Assembly: GCA_035288045.1 (NCBI GenBank)
Contig: DATEBA010000005.1
Location: 1 to 64,000 of the forward strand
Source of the DNA: DATEBA01 sp035288045
GTDB lineage: Bacteria > Actinomycetota > UBA4738 > HRBIN12
Direction of reading: 5' to 3'
Length of the DNA stretch: 64,000 nt
In this document: one piece after another, positions 34,552-42,549 of the stretch
Numbering within the stretch: position 1 is the stretch's first letter
Layout: every line of letters begins with the position of its first letter
The notes under the pieces: model-generated
What the model was told of the DNA's origin: nothing
The model's input: only the letters and a program-made list of their open reading frames with translations
The model's database searches: none
Made by a program: the position numbers and the translations under genes

Positions 34552-35744
34552 GCGCGGTCCTCGGCCCTGATAGGCAGCTCCACCTCTATTGCCGTTCCCA
34601 TGCCCGGCGCACTCTCGACGCGCAGGCGACCGCCGAGCAGGGCCGCGCGTTCGGAGATTCCGATGAGGCCGAACGAGGTGGCGGTCGCGTTGGTTGGAGA
34701 GTGATCGAACCCCCGCCCATCGTCGGCGATCCGCATCGAGACGCGGTCGCCGTCCCGCGAGAGAGCGATCTCGACACACGAGGCGTCGGCGTGCCGCCGG
34801 ACGTTCGACAGCGTCTCCTGGGCGATCCGGTAGAGGGCGACCTCCTGGTGTGAGGGGAGCGAGATGTCGTCGTCGACGGTCAGCTCGATCTCAGTTCCCT
34901 CCGCGAGCGACCGCGGGGCGAGCGCCCGTATCGACGGACCAAGGCCGAGATCGTCGAGCATCGCCGGGCGGAGGTCGTGGATCGCCACGCGCGCCTCGTC
35001 GAGAGCCGAGTCGACGAGCGTCTGCGCCCGCTCGAGCTCGGCGTCGACGCGGCCGGATCCCCCGGGCAGGTGCCGGCGAGCCGCCTGTAGCCTGTACCAG
35101 ACCGAGATGAGCTGCTGGGTCACCCCGTCGTGGATCTCAGTGGCGAGCCGCCGGCGTTCGTCTTCCTGGGCGTCGATCGTGCGGCGGACCACGTCCTCCA
35201 GCGCTTGCTCCTTCTCCTCCAGCGCGTGGTAGAGGTTCGCGTTCTCGAGCGAGGCGGCGACCAGCGACGACGTGCTTCGCAGGAACTCGACGTCGCGGTC
35301 GGAGAAGTCCCGGCGGTCGCGCGCGTGGACGTTGAAGACCCCCACGAGCGAGCCCGAGCGAGATACGAGCGGCACGGAAAGGAGCGATGTGAACTCCTCC
35401 CCTCTGAGCTCGGGGATGTACTTGTAGCGGGGGTCCCGCATCTTGCCCTCGGGGATCACGACGACCTCGCGATGCTCCGCCACCCACCCCGCCACTCCTT
35501 CACCGGGCCGGAGCTCGACGGTTCCCACGACGTCTTCGAAGCCCTCGGAGGCGGCCCGAAGGGTGAGGACGCTTCGCTCGGGGTCCCACAGGTGAAGGAA
35601 GCAAGCATCGCCCCGGGTCGCCTCGAGGACGAGCTCGATCGTCTGCTGGAGCACGACCTCGAGGTCCAGGCTCGAGGAGATCGTCTCGATCACCCGGTGC
35701 AGGAGCCGGTTCTCGGCGTCGATCTCGTTCGATGCGAAGGCCAT
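34548..35744 (-). CDS. GAF-domain sensor histidine kinase (NarX/DosS-type, HisKA_3)
   Basis: A 398-residue kinase without membrane helices. A GAF domain spans about residues 25-165 (GDACFLHLWDP..., GEGVAGWVAEHREVVVI, LLSVPLVSRSG). A HisKA_3 dimerisation segment follows with His205 in EIHDGVTQQL, then an ATPase domain with NVRRHA and DDGRGF. It likely senses a cytoplasmic ligand or redox state and phosphorylates the coupled regulator. The ATG at 35744 gives a complete GAF domain. Longer GTG-led extensions run into the upstream zinc-ribbon gene in another frame and were rejected. The Shine-Dalgarno is weak. Confidence 0.9.
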   Translation of the reverse strand: MAFASNEIDAENRLLHRVIETISSSLDLEVVLQQTIELVLEATRGDACFLHLWDPERSVLTLRAASEGFEDVVGTVELRPGEGVAGWVAEHREVVVIPEGKMRDPRYKYIPELRGEEFTSLLSVPLVSRSGSLVGVFNVHARDRRDFSDRDVEFLRSTSSLVAASLENANLYHALEEKEQALEDVVRRTIDAQEDERRRLATEIHDGVTQQLISVWYRLQAARRHLPGGSGRVDAELERAQTLVDSALDEARVAIHDLRPAMLDDLGLGPSIRALAPRSLAEGTEIELTVDDDISLPSHQEVALYRIAQETLSNVRRHADASCVEIALSRDGDRVSMRIADDGRGFDHSPTNATATSFGLIGISERAALLGGRLRVESAPGMGTAIEVELPIRAEDRA

Positions 35745-35791
35745 GCGGCCGTAATCGTACGTCAGCCCTGGAAGTGCCCGGCCGGGATCGG

Positions 35792-35962
35792 TCACTCCTC
35801 GAAGACGAGCCAGTCCGAGGGGTCGTCGTCGACGTGGCATACGGGGTTCGGGCACCCTAGCGTTTCGCGCGCACCGGGATCCCACAGGGCGACCAGGAAG
35901 CTCCCGCACAGCGGGCAGCGAGCCCTGGACGCGGGCAGCGCGGACAGGGACGTGGGGTCCAC
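35792..35962 (-). CDS. Small zinc-ribbon protein
   Basis: A 56-residue frame from GTG 35962 to TGA 35792. It encodes two cysteine knuckles, CPLC (residues 16-19) and C-x4-C (37 and 42), followed by His43 and an acidic end DDDPSDWLVFEE. This spacing fits a one-domain zinc ribbon. It lies 47 bases upstream of the histidine kinase gene on the same strand and is probably co-transcribed with it. I do not recognise the family; it could modulate the two-component pair or be independent. Confidence is limited by its short length and GTG start. Confidence 0.55.
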   Translation of the reverse strand: MDPTSLSALPASRARCPLCGSFLVALWDPGARETLGCPNPVCHVDDDPSDWLVFEE

Positions 35963-36018
35963 GTTGGGAGTTTCGGGCGCGCGCCAGCGCGGCGCATCAC
36001 CCGTGGTGGTGGGATCCG

Positions 36019-36038
36019 GCTCACCCCTGAGGGTGAGC
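36019..36038 (-). terminator. Terminator-like hairpin after the PAS-GGDEF-EAL gene
   Basis: GCTCACCC and GGGTGAGC form a perfect 8-base-pair stem with a 4-base loop, 5 bases beyond the minus-strand stop codon. No clear T-run follows, as is common in GC-rich actinobacteria. Confidence 0.55.
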
Positions 36039-36043
36039 GGTCG

Positions 36044-37942
36044 CTAGGCCCCGAGGCCCTCGATGACGGCGAGACCCGAGCGGCGGTACTGCGCGAGGAT
36101 ATCGCTCGCGGGGACCGGCTTGCTGAAGTGGAACCCCTGCCCGAGGCGGCAGCCGCGGTCCACCAGGAACCGCCACTCGTCCTCGGTCTCGATGCCCTCC
36201 GCCAGCGGCTGGAGCCCGAGCGAACCGGCGAGTGCGATGATCGCCGAGACCATGCTCCCCGAGCTCTGGTCGGTATGCACGTCGCGCACGAACGAGCGGT
36301 CGATCTTCAGGATGTCGACCGGCATGTGCTGGAGCCGGGAAAGCGACGAGTAGCCGGTGCCGAAGTCGTCGATCGCAAGGCGCAGTCCCCTCGCATGCAG
36401 GTCGGCCAGGATCCGTTGGGTCCGGTCGGGGTCGGTCATCGCCGTCGATTCGGTGATCTCCACGACGATCCGGGATGGGTCCACGTCGCACTCGCGCAGG
36501 CGCGAGACGACCTTGTCCGCGATGTCGGGCTGCCAGAGCTGCCGCGGCGAGAGGTTGAAGCCGATCTCGAGCTCCAGGCCCTCCGCCCTCCACGCGCGGT
36601 CCTGTCGTGCGAACTCTTCGACGACCCAGTCGCCGATCGCCTCGATCAGCCCCATCTCCTCCGCCAGCGGGATGAACTCGCCGGGCGGCACGAGTCCGCC
36701 GTTGGGGTCCTGCCAGCGGATCAGTGCCTCGACCCCATACATGTCGCCGGTCTGGAGGTCGATCAGCGGCTGGTAGTGGAGCATCCAGTTCTGGTTCTCG
36801 ACGGCCTTCCGCAGTCTCGTCGTGAACGAGAGCTTGGTTAGCGCATCGACGCTGTCGTCGGTGTGGAAGGCGTAGCCGCCCGGGCCGTTCTTCTTGCTCT
36901 GGTACATCGCGACGTCTGCGTTCTTGAGGAGCGTCGCGGCATCGTTGGCGTCGTTGGGGAACATGCTGATCCCGATGCTCGCCGAGACGTAGACCTCCGT
37001 GCCCTTCAACACGAAGGGTTCCCTCAGCGCGTCCTGGATCCGAACGGCCACCGACTCCGCCACGAGGAGCGCGCCGTTCGTATCGCCTGGAAGCGGCGAC
37101 GCCGGCGTGGGCTCGAGGTCGGCGAGCAGGAGCAGGAACTCGTCCCCACCCTGACGCGCCACCAGGTCGGTCTCGCGGGTGGCCTCGCGCAGCCGCTCCG
37201 CGAGCTCCCGGAGGAGCTCGTCGCCCATCTCGTGCCCGAGGCTGTCGTTCACGAGCTTGAAGTCGTCGAGGTCGGTGTACAGCACGGCGACGGACTGGCC
37301 GTGCCGGCGCCCTCGGGCTATCGACAGCTCGAGCAGCTCCTCGAACATGGCTCGGTTCGGCAGACCGGTCATCTTGTCGTGGTAAGCGAGGAACGCGACC
37401 TGCTCCTCGGCGATCTTGCGCTCGGTGATGTCGAGCATCACGCCGTGGATGAAAGCAGGGTTGCCCTCCTCATCCTTCACGACTACCGCACTGTCACGGA
37501 ACCACCTGACCGTCCCGTCGCGTGACACGAGTCGGTACTCGAAGGTGAACGGCGATCCCGCCTCTCGTCCCTCAAGGTAGGTGTTGAGCGCGCGCTCCTT
37601 GTCGTCCGGGTGGAGGTGCTTGTACCAGAGGTCGGGATCGGTGATGTACTCGTCGGCCGTGATGCCGAGCAGCTCCTCGATCTGAGGGGACACGTACGAC
37701 GTCGACATGCTCTCGTCGGCCACGTCGAGGTAGACGATCGCGGGGATCTGCTCGACGAGCGATCGGTACTTCGCGTTGGCCTCGCGCAGCTCGTCGTCGG
37801 CCTTGCGGAGCTCGTCGGTCAGCGCCCTCAACATCTCCGGCGCCTGCTCGGCGATGCCCTCCGATTGCGACAGCGCGCGGCTCACGGCGTCGAGTACCGA
37901 GAACCGCGTAGCGTCGTCGTGCCCGGTCTGTTCGGCCGTCAC
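36044..37942 (-). CDS. Cytoplasmic PAS-GGDEF-EAL cyclic-di-GMP signalling protein
   Basis: A 632-residue protein. An N-terminal helical segment (about 15-60) precedes a PAS/PAC domain (about 62-180), a GGDEF domain with intact GGDEF near residue 265 and an EAL domain with intact EAL near residue 404, ending in GQGFHFSKP. No membrane segment is seen. It is a close paralogue of the protein at 27134-29620: the PAS segments share the pattern IPAI-x-Y...YVSPQ...HP-x-D and the domains follow in the same order, but the membrane helices and GAF domain are missing. The GTG at 37942 is preferred over a TTG at 37966 because an AAGGGA stretch precedes it. Confidence 0.92.
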   Translation of the reverse strand: MTAEQTGHDDATRFSVLDAVSRALSQSEGIAEQAPEMLRALTDELRKADDELREANAKYRSLVEQIPAIVYLDVADESMSTSYVSPQIEELLGITADEYITDPDLWYKHLHPDDKERALNTYLEGREAGSPFTFEYRLVSRDGTVRWFRDSAVVVKDEEGNPAFIHGVMLDITERKIAEEQVAFLAYHDKMTGLPNRAMFEELLELSIARGRRHGQSVAVLYTDLDDFKLVNDSLGHEMGDELLRELAERLREATRETDLVARQGGDEFLLLLADLEPTPASPLPGDTNGALLVAESVAVRIQDALREPFVLKGTEVYVSASIGISMFPNDANDAATLLKNADVAMYQSKKNGPGGYAFHTDDSVDALTKLSFTTRLRKAVENQNWMLHYQPLIDLQTGDMYGVEALIRWQDPNGGLVPPGEFIPLAEEMGLIEAIGDWVVEEFARQDRAWRAEGLELEIGFNLSPRQLWQPDIADKVVSRLRECDVDPSRIVVEITESTAMTDPDRTQRILADLHARGLRLAIDDFGTGYSSLSRLQHMPVDILKIDRSFVRDVHTDQSSGSMVSAIIALAGSLGLQPLAEGIETEDEWRFLVDRGCRLGQGFHFSKPVPASDILAQYRRSGLAVIEGLGA

Positions 37943-38065
37943 TCCGTTCCCTTCTGGTTGTGGCAACTGGGGTATCGGCAGCCGAGCGGTGCGACTTGAC
38001 TATGGAGATGACTAAAGGGGGCTACTGCGTTTCGGGTAGACCCACCTCCCCAGAGGCCGTGACCC

Positions 38066-38515
38066 CTACGCGACCGTGAGCGCGGTCCGCATCCCGGCCT
38101 CGTAGTGGCTGGGCACGTTGCAGATCACGACGTAGCTGCCGGCATCCAGCGTGAGGGCCAGGGAGACTTCCGAGCCCGAACCGATGTCCTCGGCCTCCCC
38201 AGCGTTCGTGAGCGAGGGGTCGTCCTCGGGAACGACGCCTCCATCGACGGGGAGGGCGTCGGGAGCCAGGTCCGTCTTGAACACGACGAACTCGTGCGTG
38301 GAAAGCCCGTCGTTGGCGATGGAGAACGTGACCTCGCCGGCCGCCACAGATCCTGGATCCAGCGTGATGGAGAAGTCTGCCACCGTCGCGTTCACGTCGG
38401 CGTCGGTGCTGGCGTCGGCACCGTTCCCGCCGTCGCCGCCATCGTCGCCGCAGGCGGCGAGCGCGACGGCCATCATCGGTGCCAGCAAGAAACGGGCGAG
38501 TGTTCGAGTCGCCAT
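38066..38515 (-). CDS. Blue-copper (cupredoxin-like) lipoprotein
   Basis: A 149-residue protein with a lipoprotein signal (lipobox AVALAAC, Cys22), an Asp/Gly-rich linker (23-45) and a cupredoxin-like beta domain. All four type I copper ligands can be picked out: His74 in STHEF, Cys132 in VICN, His137 in PSHY and Met142 in AGM. It is probably a membrane-tethered electron carrier or copper chaperone outside the cell. It could serve exported redox enzymes such as the molybdoenzyme complex, but no genomic link shows this. Some sequence resembles plastocyanin/azurin-like cupredoxins used in respiratory chains. A GGGGGAC site precedes the ATG. Confidence 0.85.
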   Translation of the reverse strand: MATRTLARFLLAPMMAVALAACGDDGGDGGNGADASTDADVNATVADFSITLDPGSVAAGEVTFSIANDGLSTHEFVVFKTDLAPDALPVDGGVVPEDDPSLTNAGEAEDIGSGSEVSLALTLDAGSYVVICNVPSHYEAGMRTALTVA

Positions 38516-38572
38516 GGGTCCCCCTGTCTCCGCGGCGTCGGTCGCCTCGGAGCCTGAGAGCCTACGCGATGC

Positions 38573-39412
38573 TCAGCAGCCGTGCTCTTCGGGCAGGAGC
38601 GGGCGGAAGACGAGCAGGTATCGGGTGCCTGCGCTCGTCCAGGAGGTGAGCTCGTTCGTCTGCTGAGCGGCGATCCTGAGCGCGTCGTGGTCGGCTCCAG
38701 AGACGGCGCCGCAACGGGTGTCCTCGAGACCGGGGTAGCGCTCACCGAAGGTATCGAGAGGCGTAACGAGCGGCCATTCGACTACCGGCTGCTGGAGGTC
38801 CGGCTCGGGGCTCGCGGCATATGGCCTGACGAAGACCCGGAGCTCATCCTCGACGAATGGACGCTCCTCGCCGAGGCTCCCGTCGGGGAGCCAGCTGGCG
38901 AGGTCGCCGAGCTTGGTTTGAAACTCCGCGAGCTTGGCGCGGGCGTCATCGTCGATTCCCGGGCAGTCGGTCGCGCCCTCGTACAACGCATACGCGGACA
39001 CGACGTGCTTAGCGCCGTCCGCGCTAAGGGTGAAGGTCGTCGTTCCTGCGTCGGCGATGCAGGGGAATTCGTAGGAGCGATCGGGGCCCAGCAGGCCCGC
39101 GTCCTGCGCGGCCTCCAGTATCGTGTCGATGCCGTCGCCGGAGACCGTTCGCACGAGCAGGCTCGGAAGAGCGGGGCCGGGATAGATCTCGATCTGCGGG
39201 CCCTGTGATACGAGGCGTCCGTCGCCGTACAGGGCGAACGAGGGGAAGTTCCGGAGGGTGTACTCGACGGGGATGAAGCCGCCCCCGACGTCTACCCGGA
39301 GCACCAGGTCGTCTGCTCCGGTCGGGTGATCGATGCCTCCGTCCCCAAGGCGGGCGAGCCTCCCGCAGGCGGTGAGCAGCAGGGCGACGGCGGCGATCGC
39401 GCGGATCTTCAT
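38573..39412 (-). CDS. Lipoprotein of unknown function
   Basis: A 279-residue protein with a lipoprotein signal peptide (lipobox ALLLTAC, Cys16). The mature part has a repeating beta-rich look and four or more cysteines (FPCIADAG, DCPGI, TRCGAV, HGC at the end) that could form disulfides outside the membrane. I do not recognise a domain. The ATG at 39412 is chosen because GAGAGGAG lies just upstream and it gives the signal peptide. It is divergent from tdh (89 bases between starts) and upstream of the copper lipoprotein on the same strand. Confidence 0.7.
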   Translation of the reverse strand: MKIRAIAAVALLLTACGRLARLGDGGIDHPTGADDLVLRVDVGGGFIPVEYTLRNFPSFALYGDGRLVSQGPQIEIYPGPALPSLLVRTVSGDGIDTILEAAQDAGLLGPDRSYEFPCIADAGTTTFTLSADGAKHVVSAYALYEGATDCPGIDDDARAKLAEFQTKLGDLASWLPDGSLGEERPFVEDELRVFVRPYAASPEPDLQQPVVEWPLVTPLDTFGERYPGLEDTRCGAVSGADHDALRIAAQQTNELTSWTSAGTRYLLVFRPLLPEEHGC

Positions 39413-39501
39413 CGGGCGCTCCTCTCGGTGGGTTTCCGTTTGGACGCAGCGTGCCACGGCCGGGGTTCCAGGTCTCTGCCTGCAGTAGGCTCGTGGCCAA
39501 G

Positions 39502-40554
39502 ATGCGCGCGCTTCGCAAGACGCGGGCGGGGGGAGGGGCGGAGCTCGCCGAGGTCCCCGTACCCGAGGCCGGTGAGGGCGAGGTCCTGGTCCGCGTCCAC
39601 GCCACCTCCATATGCGGCACCGATCTGCACATCTACGAGTGGAACGAGTGGGCGGCCGGACGCGTCGCCGCGATCCCGATGACCTTCGGGCACGAGGTCG
39701 CCGGCGTGGTCGAGGTGATCGGCCCCGAGGTCCATCACGTTCAGCCGGGCGCGTTCGTCGCCGCGGAGACCCACGTCGCCTGTGGGGTCTGCTCCACGTG
39801 CCGTACCGGACGCGCCCACATCTGTGAGAACCTGCGGATCCTCGGCGTCGACACCGAGGGCGCGTTCGCCGAGTACGTCGTGATCCCGGCGCAGAACGCG
39901 TGGGTGGTGGGAGAGGGGATCCACCCCGATGCGGCCTCGATCATGGAACCCTTCGGCAACGCGGTCCACGCGACGTTTGGGACCGAGGGTGGGGAGGACC
40001 TCGCCACCAACCCGGTCGTCGTGATCGGCTGCGGTCCGATCGGGCTCTTCGCGGTCGGGATCGCGCGCGCCGCGGGTGCGTGGAAGGTGATCGCGATCGA
40101 GCCGAACGGCTATCGCCGAGACCTCGCCGCGAAGATGGGTGCGGATCTGCTCGTCGACCCGAGCGAGCGAGATCCGGTCGAGGCGGTCCTCCACGCGACG
40201 GATGGCATCGGCGCCGAGGTGGTGCTGGAGATGTCGGGGAACGCGCGGGCGATAGACCAGGGCACCCGGATGCTCGCGCGCGGCGGGCGGATGTCGCTGC
40301 TCGGCCTCCCCGACCAGCCCGTCACCCTCGACCTCTCCGATCAGGTCATCTTCAAGGAGGCGCGGCTGCTGGGGATCACCGGCCGTGAGATGTTCCGGAC
40401 CTGGCAGCAGACGACCACGCTCCTATCGACCGGCCGGGTCGACGTCGACCCTGTGATCACCCACCGCTTCGGTCTGGAGCGCTTCGCCGAGGCATTCGAG
40501 GTGCTCGCCTCAGGGCGGTCGGGCAAGGTGATCCTGTTCCCCGGAGGTTCCTGA
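39502..40554 (+). CDS. tdh: L-threonine 3-dehydrogenase
   Basis: A 350-residue zinc alcohol-dehydrogenase-family enzyme oxidising L-threonine to 2-amino-3-ketobutyrate. Catalytic-zinc region: SICGTDLHIYEWNEWA near residues 38-53, a stretch characteristic of Tdh, and GHEVAG. Structural-zinc cysteines: CGVCSTCRTGRAHIC. Nucleotide-binding motif: GCGPIGLFAVG. The ATG at 39502 has no Shine-Dalgarno, and TAGGCT at 39486-39491 lies 10 bases upstream, so it may be leaderless. It overlaps kbl by one base, completing the two-step threonine-to-glycine pathway. Confidence 0.95.
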   Translation: MRALRKTRAGGGAELAEVPVPEAGEGEVLVRVHATSICGTDLHIYEWNEWAAGRVAAIPMTFGHEVAGVVEVIGPEVHHVQPGAFVAAETHVACGVCSTCRTGRAHICENLRILGVDTEGAFAEYVVIPAQNAWVVGEGIHPDAASIMEPFGNAVHATFGTEGGEDLATNPVVVIGCGPIGLFAVGIARAAGAWKVIAIEPNGYRRDLAAKMGADLLVDPSERDPVEAVLHATDGIGAEVVLEMSGNARAIDQGTRMLARGGRMSLLGLPDQPVTLDLSDQVIFKEARLLGITGREMFRTWQQTTTLLSTGRVDVDPVITHRFGLERFAEAFEVLASGRSGKVILFPGGS

Positions 40555-41732
40555 TGGGAGCCCTCGACTACCTGAAGGAACAGCTCGAGGAGCTCGAATC
40601 GCAGGGGCTTGCGCTGCATCCACGGACCCTCGAGCGCGAGCAGGCGGCGCGGACACGCTTCGACGGACGCGAGGTGATCAACCTGGCGTCGAACAACTAC
40701 CTCGGGCTCGCGGCGCACCCGCGCCTGAAGGAGGCGGCCGCCAACGCGGCGCTGGAGTTTGGGGCCGGCACCGGTGCGGTGCGCACGATCGCCGGTTCCA
40801 TGACGATGCACCGCGAGCTCGAGCGCCGCTTCGCCGAGTTCAAGGGCTCCGAGGACGCCCTCATGTTCCAGTCGGGCTTCACGGCCAACTCCGGAACCGT
40901 GGCGGCGGTCCTGACCAGGGAGGACGTCATCGTCTCCGACGAGCTGAACCACGCGTCGATCATCGACGGGGCTCGCCTGTCCCGCGCGGAGATCAAGGTG
41001 TTCCCTCACAAGGACGCGGAGGCGGCCGACCGGCTGCTCGCCGACGCGACTTCGACGGGGAGGCGCCTCCTGATCACCGACGGTGTGTTCTCGATGGAGG
41101 GCGACATCGCACCGCTCCCTGCCCTTGTCGCCGTCGCCGAGCGGCACGGCGCGATCATGATGGTCGACGACGCGCACGCGAGCGGCGTCCTCGGGCGCGG
41201 TGGACGCGGCACCGTCGACCATTTCGACCTGCACGGTCGGGTCGACGTGCAGGTCGGCACCCTCTCGAAGGCGATAGGCGTCCTCGGCGGGTTCATCGCG
41301 GGGCCCTCGCAGCTGATCGAGTGGTTGGCGAACCGCGGGCGACCGTACCTGTTCTCGACCTCCGCGCCGCCCGCAGTCGTGGCCGCGTGCCTGGCAGCGC
41401 TCGATGTGATGCGCGACGAGCCGGAGCGGCTCGATCGGCTCTGGGACCGAACGCGGTTCTTCAAGGAGGGTTTGCACTCGCTCGGTTTCGATACTGGTGC
41501 GAGCGAGACGCCGATCACACCGGTGATCACCGGGGACGAGGAGAAGACGCAGGAGCTCGCGCGACGGCTGTTCGAGGAGGGCGTGTTCGCCCCCGTGATC
41601 GTCTTCCCGACGGTGGCGCGCGGGCGCGCCCGCGTCAGGACGATCGTGACGGCCGATCACACCGAGGAGGACCTCCGGGAAGCGCTCGATGCGTTCGAGC
41701 GTGTGGGCCGGGAGCTGGGGCTTCAGGAGTAG
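40554..41732 (+). CDS. kbl: 2-amino-3-ketobutyrate CoA ligase (glycine C-acetyltransferase)
   Basis: A 392-residue PLP enzyme of the alpha-oxoamine synthase family. The PLP lysine is Lys239 in TLSKAIGVLGG; other marks are NNYLGLAAHPRLKEAA, MMVDDAHASGVLG and the phosphate-binding SGFTANSG. It cleaves the product of Tdh with CoA to glycine and acetyl-CoA. The start ATG overlaps the tdh stop in TGATG fashion, a tightly coupled pair. The stop is 3 bases from the convergent TetR gene stop. Confidence 0.95.
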   Translation: MGALDYLKEQLEELESQGLALHPRTLEREQAARTRFDGREVINLASNNYLGLAAHPRLKEAAANAALEFGAGTGAVRTIAGSMTMHRELERRFAEFKGSEDALMFQSGFTANSGTVAAVLTREDVIVSDELNHASIIDGARLSRAEIKVFPHKDAEAADRLLADATSTGRRLLITDGVFSMEGDIAPLPALVAVAERHGAIMMVDDAHASGVLGRGGRGTVDHFDLHGRVDVQVGTLSKAIGVLGGFIAGPSQLIEWLANRGRPYLFSTSAPPAVVAACLAALDVMRDEPERLDRLWDRTRFFKEGLHSLGFDTGASETPITPVITGDEEKTQELARRLFEEGVFAPVIVFPTVARGRARVRTIVTADHTEEDLREALDAFERVGRELGLQE

Positions 41733-41735
41733 TGC

Positions 41736-42431
41736 CTACCGGCGTCCCTCGGTCCTCGCCCACAGGCCGGCGATCAGGAGCTCGAGGCCGAAGTCGAACT
41801 CCGCGTCGAAGTCGCAGTCGGCGAAGTAGGGGAGGGACTCCGTAAGCCTGGGGAGCTGCTCGGGCGGGACGCCGCGCGCGAACTCCTCGTGAGCGCGGCG
41901 GTGATTCTCCTCCCCCAGCTCGAAGGCCTGGCTGAGCTCCATCGTGACGAACCCGAGGATGTACCCGCCGAAGACGTGGAACGCCTGCACGGTCTCGGGG
42001 GTGGAGAGCCCTGGGCTCCGCAGGATCTCGAGGGCGATCTCCATCGGACGAAGGGCCTCGACGGTCTTCATCGGGTGTTTGCGCTCGAAGAGCAGCGTGA
42101 TGACGCCGGGGTGGGCCTTCAGCATCCGACGCCAAGCCCGCGCGCCCTCGCGCACGGCGTTCTCCCAGTCCTCCGAGGGCTCGGGCAGCTCGAATCCGCC
42201 CATGACGAGGTCGGTCACGCCGTCGAGGACGTCCTCCTTGTCCCGGACGTGGTTGTAGAGCGACATCGCTTCCACGCCGAGCTCGCGGCCGATCCGACGC
42301 ATCGAGACCGCCTCCAGCCCCTCCTCGTCCATGATCCGGAGTGCGGCGGCGAGGATGCGGTTGTGGGTGAGCGGCTCCCTTGTCGTGCGCGCACCCTCGT
42401 CCTGTGCTTTGTGTAGCGTCTCCTCGGTCAT
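41736..42431 (-). CDS. TetR-family repressor with TetR_C-type ligand domain
   Basis: A 231-residue regulator. The helix-turn-helix (about residues 22-68) reads ILAAALRIMDEEG followed by SMRRIGRELGVEAMSLYNHVRDK. The C-terminal domain resembles the TetR_C group of drug-responsive repressors. It is transcribed away from an MMPL-family exporter, and a palindrome covering a consensus promoter lies between the two starts. It therefore very probably represses both itself and the exporter until a ligand binds. Confidence 0.9.
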   Translation of the reverse strand: MTEETLHKAQDEGARTTREPLTHNRILAAALRIMDEEGLEAVSMRRIGRELGVEAMSLYNHVRDKEDVLDGVTDLVMGGFELPEPSEDWENAVREGARAWRRMLKAHPGVITLLFERKHPMKTVEALRPMEIALEILRSPGLSTPETVQAFHVFGGYILGFVTMELSQAFELGEENHRRAHEEFARGVPPEQLPRLTESLPYFADCDFDAEFDFGLELLIAGLWARTEGRR

Positions 42432-42449
42432 CGGGTCACCTTCCCGGGG

Positions 42450-42477
42450 TTGACACCTTACATCGTACGCCTATAAT
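42450..42477 (+). promoter_or_regulatory. Consensus sigma-70 promoter of the MMPL exporter gene
   Basis: TTGACA (42450-42455) and TATAAT (42472-42477) are exact consensus hexamers separated by 16 bases. This is the strongest promoter visible in the window. The predicted start of transcription is near 42484, about 65 bases before the MMPL start codon. Confidence 0.85.
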
Positions 42478-42490
42478 GCGTACGGTGTAA
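42458..42490. promoter_or_regulatory. TetR operator palindrome overlapping the promoter
   Basis: TTACATCGTACGC (42458-42470) and GCGTACGGTGTAA (42478-42490) are inverted 13-base arms with one mismatch, around a 7-base centre that contains the -10 element. Bound repressor would block RNA polymerase directly. Confidence 0.8.
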
Positions 42491-42549
42491 ACATATGGCG
42501 TAAGTTTCTCGGGGTCCCACCGACGGACCCCCGTGGGATGGGAGGGAGC

